A DNA stretch of 64,000 nucleotides. Source: Lactifluus volemus (lineage: Eukaryota; Basidiomycota; Agaricomycetes; Russulales; Russulaceae). This document shows, piece by piece, positions 20,111-30,829 of this stretch (the first letter of the stretch is position 1; each line of letters opens with the position of its first letter). The notes below the pieces were generated by a model. The model had not been told where the DNA came from. It ran no database searches and worked only from the letters and a program-made list of their open reading frames with translations. Both the position numbers and the translations under genes were made by a program. The stretch spans positions 1 through 64,000 of the forward strand of contig WTXI01000192.1 in the NCBI GenBank assembly GCA_022376515.1. Reading direction: 5' to 3'.

Positions 20111-20625
20111 TGTTACGGAATGCAGGACAAGTTGGACCCTATGCTTCCTAAACACGCTTACTCATCCTGATGACGTCCCTTCCACGTCGTTCTTATTGTG
20201 CTGACTGATTCTATTGTTCTGACTTCCTATTGTTCGTCTCGTTCCGTCCAGTGTTATTGTTCCGAGTCCCTATTGTTCGCATTCCCTATTGTTCTTGATC
20301 TCATGCCTATTGTCCACCCTAGTTTGGTAGAACAATTAGCATAAACTGTATAAGTAGGCCTCAGCTGGTAGCTTGTACCCCAGCTTCGGCTTTGACTCAA
20401 ATCGATTTGCTTCACTCTCCAGAAAGACAGAATTTCTCCTCTCCTCTTCCCTCTCTTCTCTTACCCTCCTATACGCCCTAGTAGGGTCATCGAAGCTTGG
20501 TGGTTGTGCTACAACACCACAGGACTCAGCGCGTCGACACTTGGAGTGTCCCTGAGCCCAGGTCTTAGGAGAGACCCGAACAACCAGAACCCTTGTTGGG
20601 ACCCGGCCCTAGTCGAGCCGTAACA
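20111..20625 (+). repeat. Element 2, 3' LTR
   Basis: 515 bp, identical to the 5' LTR in my reading, followed by the target duplication ACCGC. Confidence 0.96.
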
Positions 20626-20630
20626 ACCGC

Positions 20631-21118
20631 TGGCTGAACGACAACCGCCGATCTCAAGCATACGTCACACTACCCACCCCCCCTACAGGCAAACTCCCAC
20701 CCATCATTCAAGGCTTGAGAGGCTCTGAATGAGCTATCTTCTCTACGTTGATTCTCTTCATCATGGGCCACACCTTTATTGGCTCATACACTGCCTGCTT
20801 CCGCCCCGACCTGCCTACCGGTTGCCCATGTGGCGCCCCCCTCCAATCCGTAGATCATATCATATCCTCCTGCCCCTTATACTCCGATGCCCGGCAGGAC
20901 ATCCTGCAACCCATAGACCAGGACTCCTCACTGCCCGTCCTCCTCAGCTCCTCCCAAGGGGGCACAGCACTTAGCCGCTTCATTCAGACCACCCGTGCTT
21001 GTATGCTCCCCAGACAATCCTGGGACCCAGGTTAATGCTCCACACCTGTAGTCCCTGTTAATAATATACCCCTTCCCACCTCCTAATGCCACACTTCTGT
21101 CTAGTCTTACTGCTACTC
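20631..21118 (+). pseudogene. LINE remnant (C-terminal zinc-like motif), right piece
   Basis: The frame from 20,748 reads GHTFIGSYTACF, then CPCGAPLQSVDHIISSC. This is the GH...Y...F then C-x-CG...H...C pattern found after RNase H at the C-terminus of many LINE ORFs. An in-frame stop near 20,730 precedes it. It is followed by non-coding 3' sequence, then by the solo LTR and the poly(A) tail at 21,710-21,723. Confidence 0.65.
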
Positions 21119-21611
21119 TGTTATGGCTCGACTGGGGCCGGGTCCCAACAAGGGTTTAAGTGGTTCTGATCTCTCCTAAGACCTAGGCTCAGGGTTACCC
21201 AAGGTAATGACGTGCAGAGCCCTGTGGTGTTGTAGCATGACCACCAAGCTTTAGTAGCCTTATTAGGGCGTGTAGGAGGGTAAGAGAAAAAGGGAGAGGG
21301 AGGAGAGGGAAACAAGTCGATTGGAGTCAAAGCCGAAGCTGGGGTACAAGCTACTAGCTGAGGCCTACTTATACAGTTTATGCTAATTGTTCTACCAAAC
21401 TAGGGTGAACAATAAGCGTAAGATCAAGAACAATAGAGAATGCAAACAATAGGGACTTGGGACAATAACACTGGGCAAAACGGGTCAAACAATAGGACAT
21501 CAAGACAATAGAATCAGTCAGCACAATAGAAGCGATGTGGAAGGGACGTCATCAGGATGAGTAAGTTAGTTAGGGAAGCATAAGGTCCAACGTGTCCTGC
21601 ATTCCGTAACA
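21119..21611 (-). repeat. Solo LTR related to element 2
   Basis: 493 bp in the opposite orientation to element 2, with TG...CA ends and a perfect target duplication TACTC (21,114-21,118 and 21,612-21,616). It aligns with the element 2 LTR over its whole length with many substitutions. No internal sequence remains, so it is the product of LTR-LTR recombination. It is older than element 2. Confidence 0.9.
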
Positions 21612-21980
21612 TACTCTCTCACCTTCCTTACCATCACCTGTACCAATCCCATAGTTCGGGGTCTGTGTCTTTGTCATAGTCACATGTTGTGGTATACAAA
21701 TGCAGATTTAAAAAAAAAAAAAAGACCTGACATGTCCAGTCCGCTAGATCTGCAGGATCTGGGATCACATGAGGGCACCACTTGATCACATGCTACAAGA
21801 TGACAGAGCACTTGATACAAGTGAGCTTTCGAGATATGCTAGAGAGAGGCGCTTGGAAATAGAACTTTAGCAGATGGCATCATGGTAGATCTGGCTGAGA
21901 GAGAGACACTGAGTTGCTGGTACTCAGGCTGTAACTACCACTAATTAGAGGAGGAAGTATAAGGGTTTATATACAGATAG
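21612..21980. other. LINE 3' end with poly(A), then duplicated host block (right part)
   Basis: 21,617-21,709 is LINE 3' sequence, 21,710-21,723 is the poly(A) tail, and from 21,724 the host block resumes. It matches 25,991-26,270 (GTCCGCTAGATC, AGAGAGAGGCACTGAG-like words) until the TIR element begins. Confidence 0.65.
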
Positions 21981-23305
21981 TGCATCAGGAAAATCTGAGT
22001 TTTACTTAAAAGCACTTTAGCATGCTTAATATGACTTAACAATGCTTCTAAGCACTTTTAAGCAGGAGGTCTCTAAGCCTGGCCTGCTTAGGCTAAGCTA
22101 GGTCTTCTCCTTAATTTGACTTAGCCAGGGCTTATTGTTGCTTATTTTAGGCTTAGTTCACTTAAATGGCAGCTTATCTGTGCTTACCATAAGTTTTCAA
22201 GCACACAAATTTAGGGCAATAAAAATCATATATTGAGCTAAACTACAACATGACTATGTACAGGAGATTTAATGGTTCCACCAGCCTTGGTGGAACAGCC
22301 CTGGCAGGAGTGGGGGCTGCAGGGCCACAGGGAGGTGGTGGTGGTGGTGGAGGTGCGGGAGGAGGCTGTGGAAGGAGGCGAGGTGCAGGAGGAGGCGAGG
22401 GGCGTGGGAGGCACAAGAGAATGCGCGGGAGGTACAGGAGGCACGGGGCACAAGGGAGTGAGGAAGCGCAGGAGGAAGCGCAGGAGAATGCACGGGATGT
22501 GGGAGGAGGCGTGGGAGACATGGGAGGAGGTGTGGGAGGCGTGGGAGGAGGCACGGGAGGAGGCGTGGGAAGCATAGGAGGAGGTGCAGGGGGTGGTGGT
22601 CCAGGTGGCAGAGGCAGCAGCGCAGGAGGAGGCGATGAAAAAAAAGAAAAGTCAGCATGCGTTGAGGTGGGGCAGGCAGCGTAACAATGTACTGGGGTGT
22701 CAGCACAGGCAGTGCGACAACGTAGACTGCCTCACAGAGGCAGTGGATCCAAGAGGAGGCGAAAGTGGTGGGGGAGGCACAGGCACAGGAGGCGCATGAC
22801 AACGCGACAGAGGTAGAGGCAGAACCAGAGGCAGAGGCAGAGAAGGAGGCAGAGGAGGAGGCAGAGGCAGGGGCAGAGAAGGAGAGGACGCAGAGGAGGC
22901 AGCAGTGGGACACGTTTGGGCGGGGCAGCAACGACGGAGGGGATAGAGGGAGAGATGGAAAGGGGCGGCAGCTACGAGAGGCACGAAAATCAACATTGTG
23001 CAAATAGTAGTAAATAATACACCCACTGTAACGACTTAGCGAAAATTTCGTGAGTCATGATTTAGCATATTTTTTTTTGGACTTTAGTTAAATTACATAA
23101 ATGATTTTTTTTATTTCTGTTTGCTTGTCTTAAGTGTCTTACACATCTTAATTACTTAATGTGCTTATCTTTGGCCTTGATTTGCTTACTTGTTGTACAT
23201 ACTCATTTTCTATGCAAAAAATAAGTAGCTTGAGCAACTTGACAGGCTTAAAAATGAAATAAGCTGGTTAAGCCAACTAAGTTTTTTCTGGATTTTCCTG
23301 ATGCA
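21981..23305. mobile_element. Candidate non-autonomous DNA transposon with G-rich cargo
   Basis: The ends are inverted: TGCATCAGGAAAATC at 21,981-21,995 and GATTTTCCTGATGCA at 23,291-23,305. Inside both ends the sequence is packed with GCTTA/TAAGC words, about eleven in 22,000-22,205 and about seven in 23,110-23,290. This is the pattern of subterminal transposase-binding repeats. No transposase is present. The interior is the G-rich proline ORF unit. I could not find a clear target duplication. Confidence 0.5.
22243..23026 (-). other. Proline-rich low-complexity ORF unit, copy 2
   Basis: On the minus strand the frame beginning near 23,026 opens with a hydrophobic segment containing TMLIFVPLVAAAP, a plausible signal peptide. 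It is followed by Pro/Leu/Ser-rich sequence. Two other frames are also open over long stretches because the plus strand is a GGAGG-type minisatellite. It shares segments with copy 1 (3547-4232 plus 12,461-12,700). It may be a real proline-rich secreted protein gene or merely a repeat; the sequence does not decide. Confidence 0.35.
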
Positions 23306-23557
23306 TCAGGGATTGTTATCCAAAGTTATTATCAACAATCCCTGGTCAAAATAATATTATTATAAAAATATATTACAAGGGATGACAAGGGATTGCAATA
23401 ACTTGCTAAATAAGATTGTATGATAACCCCTTGTCATACCTTTTTACTGCTGAAGTTTTTAGGCTATGAGCATGACCCAAGATGGTGACAGAGAGAGATT
23501 AAGGGGGAAAAGATTAGATTGCTCATTCAGATCATGACCCCAACTACTTATACTAAA
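23306..23557. repeat. AT-rich dispersed repeat
   Basis: The segment 23,325-23,430 is the inverted, roughly 85-90% identical partner of 27,953-28,058, and a weaker copy lies near 31,150-31,230. Shared words include ATATATTACAAGG and GCAATAACTTG-like runs. I see no gene in it. Confidence 0.6.
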
Positions 23558-23770
23558 CTAAGGTCTAAGTGACATAATCTCGGATGTATCCGCAATAGAA
23601 GTCTCTATGATGAAAACAGTTACCGTTGGGTCTGGTGACTCTGGTCCCTGACCAACGGTCCCGAAAGAACCGTCATCCTGGCGCCTGTAATGGGATGCGG
23701 GAGACGGGACCGGCGCAGCCAACGCAGCGAGGGGTGCAAGAAGAGCAATCGATAACTTGAAGAACATCAT
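23558..23770 (-). CDS. Small secreted protein, family copy B (70 aa)
   Basis: The start is the first ATG of ATGATG at 23,770. The signal peptide core is MMFFKLSIALLAPL, followed by APVPSPASHYRRQD with the dibasic pair. The mature part (about 40 residues: DGSFGTVGQGP, then PTVTVFIIETS) has lost the Cys-rich GILP ending of copies A, C and D, so it diverges from its sister in the duplicated block despite near-identical upstream DNA. Function unknown. Confidence 0.65.
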   Translation of the reverse strand: MMFFKLSIALLAPLAALAAPVPSPASHYRRQDDGSFGTVGQGPESPDPTVTVFIIETSIADTSEIMSLRP

Positions 23771-26276
23771 TATCGTCAAGGGGGTGATATGGTCGTCGTT
23801 TCAGGGAATCAGGGAGGCGTCCTCAGGCTGTTCAATTGGGTATGCTTGAAGGAAAAAATGATTGAGGGATGCGACCAAGCTACCCCCGACAAAAAAACTG
23901 TTAGAGGAATAATGGTGACAATGACAGAAAGTATGCATACATACCTAGGACAGAGGAGGAAGTGAACGAAAAGTACTAAGGAAGACCATTGGAACCAACT
24001 CGAGTTTTTATGTGTGAAGACAGGCTCGAGCTCGGTATTGTCGGCATGGGATAACAAGTATCCCCAGTGCCACCTCCGACGAACCCGAACCCAACGCGAG
24101 AAATTAATGATTAATAAGAACAAGGCTGCGTCTACTAGTCAAGCAAAGGACTCGGAAATGGCGTTGATTATCGAGCTTTACCGTTGCCGATTGTTGCACT
24201 GGCACCTTCGATGCGCTTATTCTTTGCTTCATTTTAGTTTGATGGCGACTCATTATCTACAGTACGATGATAAAGCTATAAAGCTTCACTAGAAATGACC
24301 ACTTTTTCGTCGGGAACCTTGCTTTTGGGCTTTTATCCCGCAGATAAATTCGGCAATACAAATACATAAGTTCGTTCTTAACCAGTTGTTAGTATTGCCG
24401 CGGCTCGGTTTGAAGCCAGTGAGGCGATGAAGCTGAGCTTAGCCCGGCTCGTGCCAATATCGGCTAAGCTCGTGCATCTAGCCTCAGCCAGCATCGGCTA
24501 GGATAAAACAAATTTCCTGATGAGTACTCGAGCTCGTTGGGGACGTCGATGCTTGCGTCGATGTTTGGCCACGCTTCCAACAACACCGCACAACTGTAGC
24601 GTGCGGCAATGCAGCCTCGGCCTCGGAGCCGTTTACTGACACCGTGAACCTGACCGACATCACCAACGTTGCCACACTTCCAACTGTCCTGCGTCCACAA
24701 CTCGTTTTCCTCCGAACTGGTTGCTCGTTGTACGCTTTCAAACTGCGCACAGTAGTGCGCCTCGCTTGTTGCACCTCCGGTTGGTATCATCGAAAGTGAT
24801 AGATATGTCAACATGACTACGACCTCCTCAGAGTTTGTGGTGTGCTGATCAATACTGCTGTGACTGTATATCACTTGTCTCACAAAAAACGGCTAGCCCA
24901 ATGTTGCCCTCCAGGGAAACGACTGCACTGTACTGGTCCACAATCAACCTCCCTCATGCCTCACTCAACTGGGTGTGACGACCACCGCACCAGGATCCAC
25001 CGTGATGATGGTAAGATCGGGTTTAAGGAGTGTGAATGCTGGCGAGGGTTTGGCTTGCACTTCATGGGTAACCTTAAAACGTTCTTGGTCCTCGAATCTC
25101 GATGCCAAAGTCGTTCAGTTGCCCCACACATGCATGATAGCTCCTGTGAACAACAAGCACAATGCAATATACAATGACCCTGGGATGCCGATCTCGAGCA
25201 ACCAGGGCACTTCCCGTGGCCTCTGAACTTGAAGCAAGAGGAGTGATCTGACTAACTGGGAACTGGTGTGTATGCGCTCCTTCCGGTATCCCACTGCAGA
25301 GACTTCGACTTCCGCAGACTGAGGGGCATCTGGTGACAGAGTCTCGTTATAGTGGCTCTGGTTGTGTCGGATGTCAGCAAGTTAGAATGCAACAAAAGTC
25401 TCATCCCCTCCAAGCAAGGTTTGAGCCGACAACGTCGGCATTTTAGTTCGTAATCGGGGTGGAATCCAAGATCAAACGTCGTGAACATTTGAAAGGTTCC
25501 GAGATCGAACAAATCTAAAGATCGTTGCAAAATGAGGAGTGTATAGTCAGAAATTATTGAACGGGAGACCTGAAGTAAATTTTTGATGCTCCCAGCGAGG
25601 CACAGGTGAATATACCGTAGCCCGCAACAGACCTTGCAGGCAGGGTTGTCAGCATCAGCCTGACCCCCCATCAGCGAGGGTCGGCCATCACCTGACCCAT
25701 CAAGCATCAGATGCGAATCCGATGGGGGTCGTGGTCAAGAAAAATTCACATCACGTGTATATTACATGTACATAGCACAAGCGAGTACTACTAGTCCATT
25801 CTTGGGTCCGCGAGCATCGTCAAGAACATGTAACACTCACCTTCCAAAATAAGGAGGAGTATCCCACATTGCCTGATGCATGACTAATGCATCAGACGTT
25901 GATGTGATGATTTTGGGCATCAGATGCTGAATATTTCATCGGATGCCGGGTCAGACCCGTCATCGTGACAACCCTGCAGTTGCAGGCAAGGCTGACCCGA
26001 CATGTCCGGTCCGCTAGATCCGCGGGATCTGGGATCACCATGATGAGGGGCGCCGCTTGATCACATGCTACGAGATGACAGAGCACTTGATACGAGTGGA
26101 CATGAGAACGAAAACTGAGCTTTCGAGATGTGCTAGAGAGTGGTGCTTGGAAATAGAACTTTAGCAGATGGCATCATGGTAGATCTGGCTGAGAGAGAGG
26201 CACTGAGTTACTGGTACTCAGGCTGTAACTACCACTAATTAGAGGAGGAAGTATAAGGGTTTATATACAGATAAAG
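23771..26276. repeat. Duplicated host block, copy B
   Basis: This is the sister of 1203-3137 plus 21,725-21,980. It lacks the large nest and so shows the empty target site near 25,990-26,005. It carries its own MITE (25,640-25,977). Shared open frames near 24,464-24,883 and 24,842-25,226 show no known domain and are not conserved in frame with the sister, so I do not call genes. Confidence 0.7.
25640..25977. mobile_element. hAT-like MITE (338 bp)
   Basis: Perfect 12 bp inverted ends GCAGGGTTGTCA and TGACAACCCTGC, with further imperfect inversion inside (CCTGACCC / GGGTCAGA). They are flanked by imperfect 8 bp duplications, CCTTGCAG (25,632-25,639) and AGTTGCAG (25,978-25,985). The sister block at 3108-3120 has the uninterrupted site. 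An 8 bp duplication suggests the hAT superfamily. There is no coding capacity. Confidence 0.75.
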
Positions 26277-27395
26277 GGCAATGCCACAGAACCTCATCAC
26301 CATCCCCAGCCAAGTCATGAGCCGTGCACTGATACATTTGACTATTGACTATTGTAAGGGAGCCTCGGAGTGCAAATACGGACGGTCACAATCACTGTCA
26401 ATGCCCATACTCTCTGTACCTCATGCCTACTATCCATCATCATTCACCACCGTTCTTTTCTCATCTCCTTTAGCATCATTAAAGGGCCATCGATACGCAA
26501 GTAAAAATAAATAGACCAGGGCCAAATGGGCGGCGAGGGAACTCTTCCGGGCGCATTGGTACGACAACTTGAACGTGATCTTTATCGCCTCTAATTCTCA
26601 CGCTCCATTCCCGCACAGTAATGAAAGCTTTACGGTGACCGTGAACGGCTGTTCGGTGGTCACCTTGCTCTCTCTCCTCCTGCTACTTCGACAAGCTTCA
26701 TTCCTCGATGCAACCCCCAGCGCACGTGGTTGCCAACGACGCTGGCGACTCCCATCCTTCGTTCGTGTTCGATAGTCCTCAAACGCCTCCGCCCTTCCTG
26801 ACGTCCTCCTGTCTACCCCTCCACAGCTACGTGGACCTCTCAATGGTATCACAGGGTTTATGGCCGGTCTCGGTGTAAAGGTTCGAGACAAAGTTCATGT
26901 GTGCATCATGCAAGTAAATGAGAGTGGCAAAGATTTGTATGGTATTTGTACGCAAGCAACTTGAACCGTGACAGGGAGCAGCCAAACTTTTGTACCTTGC
27001 TGTGCGAGGTGTCTTTGGGTCGAACTCAAGGTCGAACTTCGACTGCTTTGGAGGTATCAGGAACAGATCACGGGGCCTAAGAACTTCTGCTGCAGCGAGA
27101 TTCCCGATGATAGCAAAATAAGAGTCTGAACGAGCGAGATACTGCACAGCTGAATGCAGCATTCAGGGACGGGCCCGGGGGTAAGGGCGACAGGGGTCTC
27201 CTAAGTTACACGTGGGCCCGAAATAAATGGGCAGTTTGTGCAAAGAGCCGCTGCAGGACGAGGAAGCGACATTGGCCAAGCGCATTTTTTTCACGGACGC
27301 TCCAGCACGTGGTCGCGCGGTGACGGCGGCAAACTCGTCCTGACGGCGGAGGAGCCTGAGGAAGGTGGCGTCGAACTTGCTCGCAGATGAGAGTT
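26277..27395. other. No supported gene
   Basis: Open frames on both strands (for example 26,569-26,775 plus and 26,827-27,162 minus) show nothing recognisable. The minus-strand stretch 27,163-27,395 lies directly after the Artemis-like piece and reads FDATFLRLLRRQDEFA in one frame. It may be part of the same decayed gene. Confidence 0.4.
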
Positions 27396-27746
27396 TCACA
27401 CCAGCAAGTCCCTACTTGCAGAGTAATCAAGTCTACCGTCGTTCAGGATTGGTCGGATCTTCAAATGAGCAAATGTTTTCGATGCACGGGCTTCATCATG
27501 CAGATCGGTGTCTTTCGCAGCACGCTCGTTGTAGGTCTCATGCCTAAGCAACATCTCTTTGGCATCGGGAGAGCATATAGTTGTTGAGGCAAATGATTTG
27601 GCAGGGAGGCCTAGAATGTGATCGGTATGGGTATGAGAAAGTAGATATAGTGCCGGGACAGATGTAAGTTCTGGTGTTGAGGCAAATTCGTCAACTCGAA
27701 TCGGGAAAGGTGGGATTAACCCATGGAATGGGGTCCCGGGAGGCAT
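27396..27746 (-). pseudogene. Artemis/SNM1-like nuclease, N-terminal piece
   Basis: It starts with ATG at 27,746. After an MPPGTPFHGLIPP start and an IRVDEF segment it has LLSHTHTDHILGL, the metal-binding HxHxDH signature of metallo-beta-lactamase nucleases. SPDAKEMLLRHE and DGRLDYSASRDLL follow. This order fits the DNA-repair branch (SNM1/Pso2/Artemis), which acts on DNA ends and crosslinks in the nucleus. The frame stops after 116 residues, whereas the family is several hundred residues long with further metal ligands and a beta-CASP region. None of that follows, so this is a 3'-truncated fragment rather than a working gene. Confidence 0.6.
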
Positions 27747-27939
27747 GCTGAAAGTGACTTAGCGAGGCGTTATACTGGCCCGCGCCGCGACGACTCCGAA
27801 CCCACGTACCCGTATTCAAGTTGCCGGCCCGGGATGCTTTTCCGCTTCGATGTCGCAATCCGCTCGACCTGGAGTTTGAAGATGCGCATTTGAACAGTGA
27901 TACATCACGGAAACTTCTGAAAAAAGGTTTGACAATGGT

Positions 27940-28300
27940 AACCCTGGCCATTTTGGGTTATCATTTAATCTTATTTGACAAGTTATTACAATCCCTTGTC
28001 ATACCTTGTAATATATTTTTATAATAAAATTATTTCAACCAGGTATTGTCAATAATAACTTGTAATAACAATCCCTGATAATGATAAGATTGTATTGACC
28101 TGGTGATAACAATCCCTGATGATGATAAGATTATCATGTCAACGTATTGTTGATAACAACTTGGGATGACAATCCCTGATAATGACAAGATTATCACATC
28201 AAGATATTGTTATCAGTAACTTGGGATAACAATGCCTTGGATGGTTAATCTTATCTTACAAGGTATTGCTTTTGTAAATTTTGTCGGGACAGCCCCTTTA
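27940..28300. repeat. AT-rich repeat cluster with internal tandem units
   Basis: 27,953-28,058 matches the inverted segment 23,325-23,430. Then units beginning ACAATCCCTGATRATGA start at about 28,068, 28,109 and 28,169, alternating with CAAGRTATTGTT-like words. No coding sequence. Possibly the remains of an AT-rich MITE. Confidence 0.55.
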
Positions 28301-28779
28301 CAGTCAATGTCTCACACAGGTAATTTTTTTAACTCTTGTTTTGACTTAATAATTGAAATAACGGCTTGTAAATTACTATAGATAGACATAGAATACATTT
28401 ATAATATATCAGGCAATGAGGATGGGGATAATGTTGGAACGACATGGTGGAAGGAGAAAGAGAGGTGAAGTTGCGTGAGTGACACTATATATAGTAGGTG
28501 GGCTACAGCCCTGGACATTTGTGTTCACGTGCACAAATGACCGTTTGCCACTTTCTCCTTCCACTCCGCCACCAAGACTCGCACGCTGCATACACAGCAG
28601 ACCTTGATTCTATCTCCCTCTCCTTTACTTCCCCTGTCGCGTTGACCGCACATCAAAGGCCACCCACACACTGTCACGGTATCCTCCCATCGAGACAGGA
28701 GCCCTGTGAGTAACAGAGGCCTTGAGGTTCAAATGGCAATGACTGACAAGCTGCTGAGTCCCCCCCTCTTCTTCCTACA
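28301..28779. other. Leader region, no gene seen
   Basis: AT-rich up to about 28,480, then a TATATATAG motif near 28,488 and CT-rich sequence leading to the ATG of the Sec2-like reading. It could be the promoter of that former gene. Confidence 0.35.
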
Positions 28780-30214
28780 ATGTCGCCCGATGCCTCGCCC
28801 TCGGCTGCCGCACCTTCCCGTCCCCCACGCTCGCTCCTACGTGTAACGACACTAGCTACCGCGGAGAATGAGATTAACGAGCTCGGTGCGGATGCCGAGA
28901 CGCTGACGCCCTCCGAGCGGCGGATTCGATGACTCACGTGGAGATCACCCAACCGGGGTGACATTGCTCGAACAGGTTAACGAACAAAGCGTGCCTCGGC
29001 ACGAGCACGATATCTACCTTGATGCGCATACAACTCAACCCGATCCGACTTCAGAAAGCGCATGGACCAACGCAACGCTAAAGCCAGCATTCTCAGCTCT
29101 CGATCCACCTTCTTACCACCCCACCTCCAACCCCTGCTCTTCGTCGTCGTCATCGTCGATCGACTGGGAAGAACATCAACACCAAGTCACCAACTGGTAG
29201 AAACGACCCTGATCCCCTCATACCGCCGCTCGCTCGCCTTTCCTCTATACTGCTCCTGGACGCTCGCCGAATCGTGCCGAAAGGCTGAGCATTCAACGGT
29301 AGGTATCACCTCTTGTTTTAAAAAAAGCGCTAAGTTTTGTTTCTCTAGCTGCCGCGCCGCAAATGCGGGTCGAGCATCCCCCGTGATGCCTTTCGTCTGT
29401 CATCCTCGTCTTCAGGGCACACAAATGTCTTTTGTACTACCCTCGGCGAAATGCAGACTATCCCCCATTTCACCTCACTTCGGGAGGCTCGCCAGCGACT
29501 TCTGTGTGGCTTCTGCCATTTCGAATTTCGCTCGTCGCCGTTGTTTTCGTGTTTCGAGCCGGTTGGACCTGTTCTCAGAACCCAAGTTCAGGATCTCGTC
29601 TCTCAAGTCACAGAGCTCAACAACAAACTCGTCAAGTCCTACGACCGTTTTCAAACCTAGAAGATGACCCTCACGTTATTCGATCTTCACTTCGTTCCTC
29701 TTCCCTCAAAATATCCCAGCTTGAGCTGGAGCGTTCGCAGCACCTGTCTGCCCTGAATACCGGCCTCTTGGTTGAAAAGTCACACATCACTTCCGAGCTT
29801 ACGCGTCTCATGGACCGAGGAGGCGGCGCGACGTGGTCAGGCGGAGAGCGCTCAAGCTGACGTTGAGAAGGACCTGGACGACGTCAGCGCTGCGCTATTC
29901 GACCAAGCTAATACCATGTGGCGGAGGCGCGTTTGGGGCGAGCGCAGAGCAACCGCAAGACCGAAGAGGCGGAGCGTGCCATGCGGAAGCCGAGGACGCA
30001 CAAGCAGACAAGGAAGCTGAACAGAACAGTCCTACTCGAAGCCGGATACCTTTACGAACGAATGGTTCTCAAATTAACCCCTGGTCGACATCAATCTTCC
30101 GAAGACCTTCGGCACCATCATCTCCTTCGACATCTGCGTCTCCTCCATACCATGACGCTTCATCTCTACCAGCACAGATTTATATATCGCACCTGCAACG
30201 CTCGCACAATTGAC
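28780..30214 (+). pseudogene. Sec2-type Rab guanine-nucleotide exchange factor, decayed
   Basis: The ATG at 28,780 opens MSPDASPSAAAP, soon shifted by one base near 28,930. A Ser-rich N-terminal region follows, then a possible intron from about 29,302. The diagnostic part is the coiled coil at about 29,580-30,020: VSQVTELNNKLVKSYDR, ISQLELERSQHLSALN, LLVEKSHITSELTRLMD, EEAARRGQAESAQADVEKDL and RLGRAQSNRKTEEAERAM. This fits the Sec2/Rabin8 GEF domain, which activates a Sec4/Rab8 GTPase for exocytosis. At least four single-base shifts break it (near 28,930, 29,200, 29,820, 29,915 and 29,990), two at what look like lost G in GG/GGG runs. It ends in a Ser/Pro-rich tail. It is a pseudogene unless the shifts are sequence errors. 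Confidence 0.65.
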
Positions 30215-30249
30215 GCCCCCTCCCCCTGCCATATTGTCCACGTCCTCGT

Positions 30250-30829
30250 ATGGCCGCGCCCACTCAAGCTTTGCCCTCCTGGTTGTCCGATTCGACTTCA
30301 CTCGCCACGGACTCCGCAGGGCAAGCTACTGCGACATTCACCACCGTAGTCTCTCTCCCTTTGACATATTATGGGCCTCTGGTGAGTACTTTGAACTTTT
30401 TTTTTGGCCGTAACGTGGGGAGGCAGAGTGGGTGGTTCGTCTTTGTCTGGAAAGGCGCCTGGTTGGTCCACATCGGGGTTTAGCACGGATCGCGCGGCAT
30501 TATCATGCGGTCTTCCTCAGCGCCGATAGAGCCGATGTTCAAGTATTGTCCCTCGTCGGCGGGGGCTGGTGTGCTTACAACATGCTTCCCTGTTTCAGAT
30601 TCCTCTTGGTCCTGACGGCGTCTGGGTTTACGGTGGGTTGTTCCCTCCGGCATCGTCAGCGTCCAACCCTTTGTCCACAACCGTTGCGTCATCCGTGCTT
30701 TCCTCAACACTAGCGACACCTTCCCCCCTAACCGCGACACCCTCCACTGCGGGGCCAACCCGATCTTCTGCCTCATTACCATCCTCCTCACCACCATCGT
30801 CATTCCTGAGCGGCAGCAATGCCCGATGA
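30250..30829 (+). CDS. Hypothetical Ser/Thr-rich protein, two exons (about 120 aa)
   Basis: Exon 1 is 30,250-30,381 and exon 2 is 30,599-30,829. The intron has GTGAGT and TTTCAG ends and is long (217 nt) for this window. TATATA sits about 70 bases upstream of the ATG. The spliced product reads TATFTTVVSLPLTYYGPL then IPLGPDGVWVYGG, with a smooth join, and a Ser/Thr/Pro-rich tail. There is no signal peptide and no known family. It follows the Sec2-like piece on the same strand and could be another gene fragment. Confidence 0.35.

Larger units (their letters stand above)
12885..20625 (+). mobile_element. Ty3/gypsy chromovirus-type LTR retrotransposon, element 2
   Basis: 7.7 kb with 515 bp LTRs that I find identical base for base, and target duplication ACCGC (12,880-12,884 and 20,626-20,630). 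The order is LTR, self-primer site, gag, protease, RT, RNase H, integrase, chromodomain, ORF3, polypurine tract, LTR. Its proteins are clearly related to element 1 but much diverged, so it is a second family. Identical LTRs indicate a very recent insertion, yet gag and pol carry several frame changes. Confidence 0.94.
3138..21723 (+). mobile_element. Composite transposon nest in a poly(A)-tailed insertion
   Basis: The whole interval interrupts the duplicated host block. It ends in 14 A (21,710-21,723) and is flanked by imperfect 14 bp direct repeats, GACCCGACATGTCC at 3124-3137 and GACCTGACATGTCC at 21,724-21,737. The sister block has only one copy of this site (about 25,990-26,005). A LINE-type insertion is the simplest outer layer, since LINE C-terminal coding remnants lie at about 12,735-12,884 and 20,631-21,035. 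Element 1, element 2, a G-rich unit and a solo LTR were later inserted within it. The left end of the original LINE is not resolved. Confidence 0.6.
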
